DNA of 20,702 bases from the NCBI RefSeq assembly GCF_018854495.1, contig NZ_JABBDR010000037.1, forward strand, positions 1 to 20,702, in the 5' to 3' direction. Within the stretch, counting starts at the first letter, position 1. Every line of letters begins with the position of its first letter. Below, piece by piece: positions 15,740 to 20,702 of this stretch. The notes under the pieces are model-generated. The model was not told the DNA's origin, did no database searches, and was given only the letters and a program-made list of their open reading frames with translations. A program made the translations under genes and the position numbers. The DNA comes from Acidithiobacillus ferruginosus. Lineage in GTDB: Bacteria > Pseudomonadota > Gammaproteobacteria > Acidithiobacillales > Acidithiobacillaceae.

Positions 15740-16072
15740 TCATTTTTTTAGTCGCGTAGCCCCGCGTTGTGCCAACTCACTAGCGCCGGCCAGTTTCCAG
15801 GCCGCTATTGTAGCGCTCTCGGCGGAGTCATTAAAAATCCCGGCAAGCGCCATAAATGCGCCTAAGAGTGTTTCTTTATCCATTTCCAGGATCCCCGCTA
15901 TATCCGCCAGACCGCCAACCATAAATCGTTTTTGATTTCGGCCCTTGCACTTGATGAATTTCGTTTTCCGTTCTTGTGCTTTGCGAATACTGATGAGGGT
16001 TTCTTTAGCTCTTTTGGCGGATTCAAGAGCCGCGAGGTGTCGCATTTTTGCATCTTGAGCTTGGGATGTCAT
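15740..16072 (-). CDS. TraD-like conjugal transfer/mobilisation protein
   Basis: 110 residues. A basic, probably coiled N-terminal half (1-48) is followed by GRNQKRFMVGGLADIAGILEMDKETLLGAF (44-73) and an Ala-rich end. The segment of a basic stretch, GGL, a small helix, and the acidic D/E-TLLGA motif matches the small TraD family (Pfam PF06412) found beside relaxase genes in mobilisable plasmids and integrated elements. It is unrelated to the large coupling ATPase also called TraD. GGGGG sits eight bases before ATG 16072. No relaxase is in the window, so it appears to be an orphan from a lost mobile element. It is intact, so it could still be expressed. Confidence 0.72.
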   Translation of the reverse strand: MTSQAQDAKMRHLAALESAKRAKETLISIRKAQERKTKFIKCKGRNQKRFMVGGLADIAGILEMDKETLLGAFMALAGIFNDSAESATIAAWKLAGASELAQRGATRLKK

Positions 16073-16666
16073 ATGAATTCCCCCGTGCGTTGCCAGACGT
16101 CGCCTGTTTTACCCATGATAGCAGAACTCGTTACTAAAGACCCTCAGATTTCATTTGGAGCTTGGATATACCTATCCCGTCATGCTGTTCCCAAGTTCGA
16201 ACTTCGACCGGCACGCGACCATCCGATGCTTGGATGGGGTCAGGTATGTCGGATAACCGACGGTGTAATCACGGCAGCCTGGCCAGATAACACCCACCGG
16301 AAAGCTTACTTTCCGGTCTGGATATTTGCAACTAATAATATTATGTTATTCGCACGTATTGTCCCGTATTTTTAGCTGCCGCTGACTTTGATGTCACCCT
16401 CTACAACCTGGACAGATTTGTAACTGGGTGATAACACCTGATATGATGATACCTCGTATAGGTGGGTTAGTTCGCTCCCCTGTGGAGCGCCTTGGTTTTG
16501 CTGGAAATAGCGCGCCATGCTGCCTGAGTCAGGCCTTATTGCGCCGTTACCTGGGCTATAAGCCATTTATAGCTTGGTGCGCAGGGATATTTCGCGACGT
16601 TGTTTCCTACTTTTGGCATATTTTATAACGAGATCCATAACCCGTCACTTACGGTGTATTTTTAAT
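16073..16666. other. 594-base gap between the TraD-like gene and regB
   Basis: No gene is convincing, although a 100-codon plus-strand frame from 16073 is open. Two perfect hairpins are present: ACCGGAAAG/CTTTCCGGT (16296-16304 with 16309-16317) and CGCTCC/GGAGCG (16473-16478 with 16484-16489). The AT-rich right end, with TATAAC near 16623-16628, could be the regB promoter. In mobilisable elements such a region upstream of small mob genes may hold oriT, but no known nick-site sequence was recognised. Confidence 0.4.
16296..16317. repeat. perfect 9-bp inverted repeat, 4-base loop
   Basis: ACCGGAAAG, loop CTTA, CTTTCCGGT. No T-run follows on either strand, so a terminator is unlikely. It lies about 225 bases upstream of the TraD-like gene start and 350 bases upstream of regB. 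A protein-binding site or a remnant of a transfer origin are both possible. Confidence 0.5.
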
Positions 16667-17941
16667 ATGCATTCCACTAACCACGCCATGTCTCATGGCG
16701 CCTTAAACCTCCAACGCGTTTTGCTGCTGCGCGGGATGGCTGTCATCGGCCAATGCATGGCCATAGCCGTAGTTACGATCATTCTCAAATGGCACATACC
16801 CATATGGCATTTGGCGACGGTAGTCGCCATTGAAATACTCCTAACAATGGCCACCACTGTTCGTCTTAATTTCCAGTGGCCTATCAGCAACCATGAGTTC
16901 TTTGCGCAGATCCTGGCCGATGTAGCCATTCTGGTGGCCCTTCTATATTTTTCCGGCGGCCCTACCAATCCATTTATCGCCTTACTGTTGTTACCATTGG
17001 TTATTGCCGTTGCCACCCTTCCAAAAATATACGGGTGGTCAATGGCGGCGATAACCGTATTGTGCTATTCAGGATTGATGGCTTCTTACGTACCGCTACC
17101 ACTACATGCTCTTGCCACTTACGAAATGAAGTTGCATATATGGGGAATGTGGTTTGAATTTATTATAATTGCCGGCGCTATCAGCTATTTCGTCAAGCGC
17201 ATGAGCGACAGCCTGCAGGAACGGGATCAGGCTATCGCTCATGCGCGCGAAGAAAAACTGATGATGGATCGCGTTGTTGACCTAGGTGCTTTGGCAGCCG
17301 GTGTTGCTCATGAGCTGGGAACACCCCTTGCCACTATGACAATAATAACCAAGGATCTGCAGCAGGACTATAAAGAAACCCAGAATCTTTCGGAAAGCCT
17401 GGGTATTTTATATGAACAGCTGCAGCGGTGTAAACGTATCCTCAGCACAATGTCTGCTTCCGCCGGCCAGTTGCAGGCATCGAGCGGTTGCCAGCTACGC
17501 ATCGAAGAATACCTCAATGATATCATTACTAAATGGGGCGATGCTCGTCCTGGTATTCACGTCGAGTTTCGTTCAGATGGCCCCGGATCGACTGCAAAAA
17601 TTATTGCGGAGCATACCTTGACTCAGGCGCTAACCAACATTTTCAATAACGCCGCCGACGAATCGCCTGATTATGTGGAAATAGATGTACACTGTAGCGA
17701 TCATGACGTCGTCATTGATGTCTGTGATCTTGGTCGCGGAGTCACTCCGGAGATAGCCAGGGATGTGGGACAACCTTTTTTCTCTAAAAAAGAAGATGGT
17801 CTTGGTCTTGGGCTTTTTTTGGCGACCACCATTATAAACCGTTTGGGTGGGAGCGTCTCCCTGTTCAGTCGAAGAGAGGGAGGATCCTGTACCCGTGTAG
17901 TATTTCCCCTAACCTCATTGCTGATAAGTACCAACAACTAA
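16667..17941 (+). CDS. regB: RegB/PrrB-type redox sensor histidine kinase
   Basis: A membrane sensor kinase that responds to redox state and phosphorylates RegA. The 424 residues comprise about six membrane helices (20-175) with the quinone-binding signature GGPTNPF (97-103). The DHp helix has AAGVAHELGTPLATM, phospho-acceptor H215. A Cys lies exactly 40 residues later, C255 in LQRCKRIL, matching the spacing of the redox-active Cys265 from His225 in Rhodobacter RegB. The ATPase domain has the N box NIFNNAADES and glycine boxes DLGRGVTPE and GLGLGLFLA. ATG 16667 is preferred over an upstream TTG (16574), though neither has a good ribosome-binding site. It overlaps regA by one base. RegBA is reported to control iron and sulfur oxidation genes in A. 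ferrooxidans. Confidence 0.92.
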   Translation: MHSTNHAMSHGALNLQRVLLLRGMAVIGQCMAIAVVTIILKWHIPIWHLATVVAIEILLTMATTVRLNFQWPISNHEFFAQILADVAILVALLYFSGGPTNPFIALLLLPLVIAVATLPKIYGWSMAAITVLCYSGLMASYVPLPLHALATYEMKLHIWGMWFEFIIIAGAISYFVKRMSDSLQERDQAIAHAREEKLMMDRVVDLGALAAGVAHELGTPLATMTIITKDLQQDYKETQNLSESLGILYEQLQRCKRILSTMSASAGQLQASSGCQLRIEEYLNDIITKWGDARPGIHVEFRSDGPGSTAKIIAEHTLTQALTNIFNNAADESPDYVEIDVHCSDHDVVIDVCDLGRGVTPEIARDVGQPFFSKKEDGLGLGLFLATTIINRLGGSVSLFSRREGGSCTRVVFPLTSLLISTNN

Positions 17942-18516
17942 TGACCGTAAGAACTATGGAAAATAGTGCGGATATTACCGCCACACCGGTTTCTAACATT
18001 ATGGTTGTGGACGACGACGTAACGTTTTGCCGGGTGCTGTCAAACGCGTTTTCCAGGCGCGGGTTTGAGGTATGCACCGTGCATGATCCCGCCGATATAA
18101 TCGCGGTTGCGGAACTTTACGTGCCGGACGCCGTAGTTCTGGATTTGCGAATGCCGGGCGTTTCCGGTTTGGAAATGATAAACCCCCTACGGAACATCAA
18201 CCCAGATATCAGAATCCTTGTGCTTACCGGTTACGCCAGCATAGCAACGGCGATTGAGGCCATAAAGCTCGGGGCGGTCTATTATCTGACAAAACCCGCA
18301 GACGCAGATGAGATTATCGCTAGGTTTCATGAAAATGATGGCAACTCTGCGGCCCCGGTCAAAAACGAGTGTTTGTCAGCGCGCAGAGTTGAATGGGAGC
18401 ATATCAGCAAGGTACTGATGGAGTGTAATGGCAACATATCGGCTGCCGCCCGCAGCCTGGGAATGCACCGAAGGTCCTTACAACGCAAGATGAATAAGCA
18501 CCCCGTACGACGCTGA
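17941..18516 (+). CDS. regA: RegA/PrrA/ActR-type response regulator
   Basis: A DNA-binding partner of RegB, 191 residues. The receiver domain (about 18-130) has the acidic pair D24/D25, phospho-acceptor D68 in VLDLRMPG, T96 and K118 (TKPAD). It is followed by a short linker without the proline stretch usual in the alphaproteobacterial proteins, and a Fis-type helix-turn-helix GNISAAARSLGMHRRSLQRK (164-183). This closely matches the family's conserved recognition region. The start ATG 17941 shares one base with the regB stop; ATG 17956 is an alternative. The protein lacks the AAA+ domain of NtrC regulators, so it acts with ordinary sigma factors. No SenC/SCO gene, common beside regBA elsewhere, is present. 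Confidence 0.92.
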   Translation: MTVRTMENSADITATPVSNIMVVDDDVTFCRVLSNAFSRRGFEVCTVHDPADIIAVAELYVPDAVVLDLRMPGVSGLEMINPLRNINPDIRILVLTGYASIATAIEAIKLGAVYYLTKPADADEIIARFHENDGNSAAPVKNECLSARRVEWEHISKVLMECNGNISAAARSLGMHRRSLQRKMNKHPVRR

Positions 18517-18528
18517 CTATTGAATGCA

Positions 18529-18567
18529 CCTATAATTATAGGGCAAATCAGTGAGGGCGGTTAACCG
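18529..18567. repeat. two perfect palindromes between convergent genes
   Basis: CCTATAATTATAGG (18529-18542) and CGGTTAACCG (18558-18567) are perfect palindromes in the 58-base gap between the regA stop and the stop of the hydroxylase gene. Neither has a loop or T-run, so they are not standard terminators. They could be protein-binding sites or a weak bidirectional end signal. Confidence 0.4.
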
Positions 18568-18574
18568 TCGGATG

Positions 18575-19216
18575 TCACAGTTTTCTACGGACGACTTGAC
18601 CCACCCGATCGGCAGATGGCGTTATATATGGGTTCTCTCGTATCCAGATGGAGGCTATCCATTTTTCTCCATTGGTAACCGGCAAGCCCGCATGTAGGGA
18701 CTCCCGCAACTGTCGGTTCTGCGCGTCTGTATTCCTGAATAAAATACCGGATCCCGCGTTGGGCACTATATTCGCCATGATGTGCGGGAATTGTGTCCAT
18801 CCACCATATTCCACATCATTCAGGTACAGCAGTACCGTTAATAGCCTGTTCCCGCCATTCTTCAATTGAGGAGATCCGTCCGAAAAAGCATCATAATGTA
18901 TGTCATACTTCCCGCCACGGGTATAATGCAGAATCTGCAGCGGTTCCTGGTTTTCCTGCGAAATCCCAGAAAATAGTTCGATACGCCGCCTTATCTCCAG
19001 AATTAGTGGATACATATCAGCTGATGGCGCCACTACCGTACTGCAGCGCCCGGATGTTTCATATGCAGCATCGGAAGCACCATCAACCACCACCGAGGGT
19101 TTTGCGTCGGATACCCTGCCAATCGCTATCAATTCGGCGCACTCGTCAAGACTCAGAAGCCCGTTGAAGTGCACCAGTCCTATGGTATCGTTCACAGAAA
19201 GTATTTTTAGTTCCAT
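18575..19216 (-). CDS. prolyl 4-hydroxylase-like 2-oxoglutarate/Fe(II) dioxygenase
   Basis: 213 residues of the P4H alpha-subunit fold. The Fe(II) triad is visible as H107-x-D109 (IHYDAF) and H175 (ESLHAGLPV), with the 2-oxoglutarate-binding K185 in GEKWIASIWIRE. LQILHYTRGGKYDIHYDA and LLTVLLYLNDVEYGGWTQFP are characteristic of the catalytic domain. ATG 19216 has GGAG upstream and is preferred over a start ten codons earlier. No signal peptide is seen, so it should act in the cytoplasm. Bacterial members hydroxylate proline residues, for example in EF-Tu; the substrate here is unknown. It converges on regBA. O2 and Fe(II) dependence suits the setting, but no functional link is shown. Confidence 0.88.
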   Translation of the reverse strand: MELKILSVNDTIGLVHFNGLLSLDECAELIAIGRVSDAKPSVVVDGASDAAYETSGRCSTVVAPSADMYPLILEIRRRIELFSGISQENQEPLQILHYTRGGKYDIHYDAFSDGSPQLKNGGNRLLTVLLYLNDVEYGGWTQFPHIMANIVPNAGSGILFRNTDAQNRQLRESLHAGLPVTNGEKWIASIWIRENPYITPSADRVGQVVRRKL

Positions 19217-19430
19217 GCCATATCTCCAATAGATGCGGGGCGGCATTGGCAGCGGCGGCCACAGATTGAATCATTTCTATCACAGTGATGCTTGCATCCA
19301 TGCATCTCCGTGTCGCCAAGGCACGAGGCATCAAGACAAGCATAAACCAGAACTAAAGTACAACCAGTGCCTACACGTCGTTCCCGCAGATCAGCGATAT
19401 CGACCGATAACCAGGACAGGTATCGTATTT

Positions 19431-19958
19431 TCAGTGCATGGGACCCATCTGCATGTGGATCATCGCCTCATACTTGCCATCCGTTTTTATCACTCCTTCA
19501 GGAACACTGACTCTATAGTACTCGTTACCTATAGAGGCACGAATGCTATCGTATCCTGATCTTATTTGCGGCCACTCCTTGGCTAGGCTCATGGTTGTTG
19601 GTGACCATGTAAATGCGATGTATCCATCTATGATGTCTCTTGCCGCGTTAATGATGGATTGCGACTTTTTGGCGTCCGCAGAATCGGTCGGGATTTTGCA
19701 TTGCGACAGATTCTTTTTTGCGTACAGTGCATACAGCCAACTGGTCTCATCAAAAGACGCCCCCGGATTTTTATTCTTATAAAAGCTTACATCCGTGGCC
19801 ATATGTCCGGAGGCTACGACTGCATCGTGATAAACCGCCAGGGTTGGGGGCAATACACAATCATAAAACGACTCCATCTGGGTTGCCGGTGCACACTGTG
19901 CCATCACCGGTGCGGCCAGTGCTAGTACTATCGTTATCAATCGTGAAATCCTTGTCAT
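19431..19958 (-). CDS. secreted hypothetical protein
   Basis: 175 residues. A cleavable signal peptide (MTRISRLITIVLALAAPVMA, cut before QCAP) indicates export. The mature part holds three cysteines, starts TQMESFYDCVLPPTLAVYHD and contains YALYAKKNLSQCK and YDSIRASIGNEYYRVSV; it looks mostly helical. The start is ATG 19958, preceded by AGGAG. A longer frame begins five codons upstream but would place that site inside the coding region. No family was recognised. It lies between the Rrf2 regulator and the hydroxylase on the same strand, with gaps of 114 and 214 bases that leave room for separate promoters. Confidence 0.7.
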   Translation of the reverse strand: MTRISRLITIVLALAAPVMAQCAPATQMESFYDCVLPPTLAVYHDAVVASGHMATDVSFYKNKNPGASFDETSWLYALYAKKNLSQCKIPTDSADAKKSQSIINAARDIIDGYIAFTWSPTTMSLAKEWPQIRSGYDSIRASIGNEYYRVSVPEGVIKTDGKYEAMIHMQMGPMH

Positions 19959-20072
19959 AATGACTCCTATCATTGGATGGTTTTCCCCATCATAATTTCA
20001 GGACACCTGTCTTGCTCTAACCAACAGAAAAGCAGACCGCCAAAGAACGGGGTTCGGCGCACCCATCTGGAT

Positions 20073-20513
20073 CTAACACTGCACGGCAGCTGTCGCGGCA
20101 TCAGCCCAAAACATTGCCCGTGATATCGCGCCAACAGTTTGCCCCCTTAGAAAGCCTATTTCGCGGTTTTTGATGGCCTCCCATTGTGGGTGCAGAGGAC
20201 AAGGCGTAGTATTCTTAACGCAGTCATGGCCCAGTATGCAGCGTATCTCCAGCGGACGCCCTTCGGTAATCTCAATGACGTCAATAATATTTAGGGACTC
20301 GGCACCAGGGCGCAACATATAGCCACCGCCCTTCCCTTTTACGGAATACAGGATTCCGCGCTTAGCCAACCAGCGCAATACTTTGGTAACGCATGGCGCG
20401 GAGCCTCCTATATAGTCAGAAATATCCCGGCTCAGCACCGGCCTTCCCGATGGCTGGGCGGCCAGATAAATCAGACTCCGCAGGGCATATTCGCTAGTCT
20501 TGCTCAACAGCAT
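20073..20513 (-). CDS. Rrf2 family transcriptional regulator, probable Fe-S sensor
   Basis: 146 residues. An N-terminal winged helix (LLSKTSEYALRSLIYLA, then VTKVLRWLAKRGILYSVKGK and the wing GGGYMLRP) is followed by the dimerisation helix and a cysteine loop with C92, C98, C105 and H108 (CILGHDC, PCPLH). IscR uses C92, C98, C104 and H107 to hold a 2Fe-2S cluster, so the layout is nearly the same, with one extra residue. A redox, iron or NO sensing role is likely but the target genes are unknown. ATG 20513 gives the family-typical MLLSKTSEYA start. GTG 20522 is also possible; neither has a strong ribosome-binding site. It follows the MFS gene after about 15 bases, suggesting co-transcription. 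Confidence 0.88.
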   Translation of the reverse strand: MLLSKTSEYALRSLIYLAAQPSGRPVLSRDISDYIGGSAPCVTKVLRWLAKRGILYSVKGKGGGYMLRPGAESLNIIDVIEITEGRPLEIRCILGHDCVKNTTPCPLHPQWEAIKNREIGFLRGQTVGAISRAMFWADAATAAVQC

Positions 20514-20527
20514 CTGGCGCACTCATT

Positions 20528-20702
20528 TTATAATTTTTGCGAATAATCCGGTTCCAGCAATAGTGCCACGCGTTTTCCGTTCCAGCTTTGCAGGGCGAGG
20601 AGCAATCCGACGGCGGCAAGGAGATAAAAGACACCCTGCTCGCCGGCCACGCCCAGCCCCCAGCCACCAGCCACACCGCCCGCGAAGATCCCCAGAAACT
20701 GC
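20528..20702 (-). CDS. MFS transporter, C-terminal end (partial)
   Basis: The frame enters at the right window edge and ends at TAA (complement of 20528-20530), giving about 57 residues. QFLGIFAGGVAGGWGLG, then GVFYLLAAVGLLLALQ, is a glycine-rich helix followed by a final hydrophobic helix, as at the end of 12-helix major facilitator permeases. A short basic tail (KRVALLLEPDYSQKL) closes it. The substrate cannot be told from this part. It is directly upstream of the Rrf2 gene, which may control it. Confidence 0.65.
   Translation of the reverse strand, partial: QFLGIFAGGVAGGWGLGVAGEQGVFYLLAAVGLLLALQSWNGKRVALLLEPDYSQKL

Noticed and set aside
16073..16375. 100-codon plus-strand frame divergent from the TraD-like gene
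   Set aside because: The translation is not protein-like, a perfect hairpin lies inside it, and the upstream GGGA is a weak ribosome-binding site.
16372..16566. 64-codon minus-strand frame upstream of regB
   Set aside because: No ribosome-binding site or recognisable motif. It contains the 16473-16489 hairpin.
1..20702. CRISPR arrays, tRNA and rRNA genes
   Set aside because: No regularly spaced long direct repeats and no cloverleaf or rRNA-like sequence were found by reading.

Overview
The window looks like chromosomal DNA of an acidophilic sulfur and iron oxidiser of the Acidithiobacillus type. This is an inference. It rests on the gene content (a compact cysJIHDN cluster with siroheme genes, a RegB/RegA redox two-component pair, an orphan DUF2818 protein, degraded mobile DNA) and the moderately GC-rich base composition. 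No rRNA or tRNA gene was seen to fix the species.

Layout. Positions 1-1080 (+) hold the end of an unidentified gene, a small lipoprotein and a DUF2818 membrane protein. Positions 1369-9128 (+) are the core: cysJ, cysI, cysH, cysD, cysN, then cobA (siroheme methyltransferase) and a short CbiX-type chelatase, mostly joined by overlapping stop and start codons, followed by an OsmC-like gene. Together they activate sulfate to APS (CysDN), reduce it to sulfite with a 4Fe-4S CysH, and reduce sulfite to sulfide with CysJI. CobA and the chelatase supply the siroheme of CysI. No APS kinase (cysC) is present, which fits the APS-type CysH.

Positions 9683-16072 are accessory-looking. They contain a ClC chloride transporter (-), a lone tatA (-), a structured non-coding stretch, small membrane and secreted hypotheticals, a frameshifted and truncated DedA gene, a PepSY-domain protein (+), a decayed IS110/IS1111-family transposase (-) with a strongly structured downstream end, a second palindromic element, and an orphan TraD-like mobilisation gene (-).

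Positions 16667-18516 (+) encode RegB and RegA with the quinone-binding motif, phospho-acceptor His and redox Cys all kept. From 18575 to the end everything is on the minus strand: a 2-oxoglutarate/Fe(II) prolyl-4-hydroxylase-like enzyme, a secreted hypothetical, an Rrf2 regulator with IscR-like cysteines, and the C-terminus of an MFS transporter.

The best candidate for something under-described is the structured 3' flank of the IS1111-like relic (14970-15073). It lies where bridge RNA (seekRNA) genes are found in that family. Next in interest are the two-hairpin leader behind a possible promoter at 11956-12109 and the palindromic block at 15653-15734. These are hypotheses from sequence reading alone.
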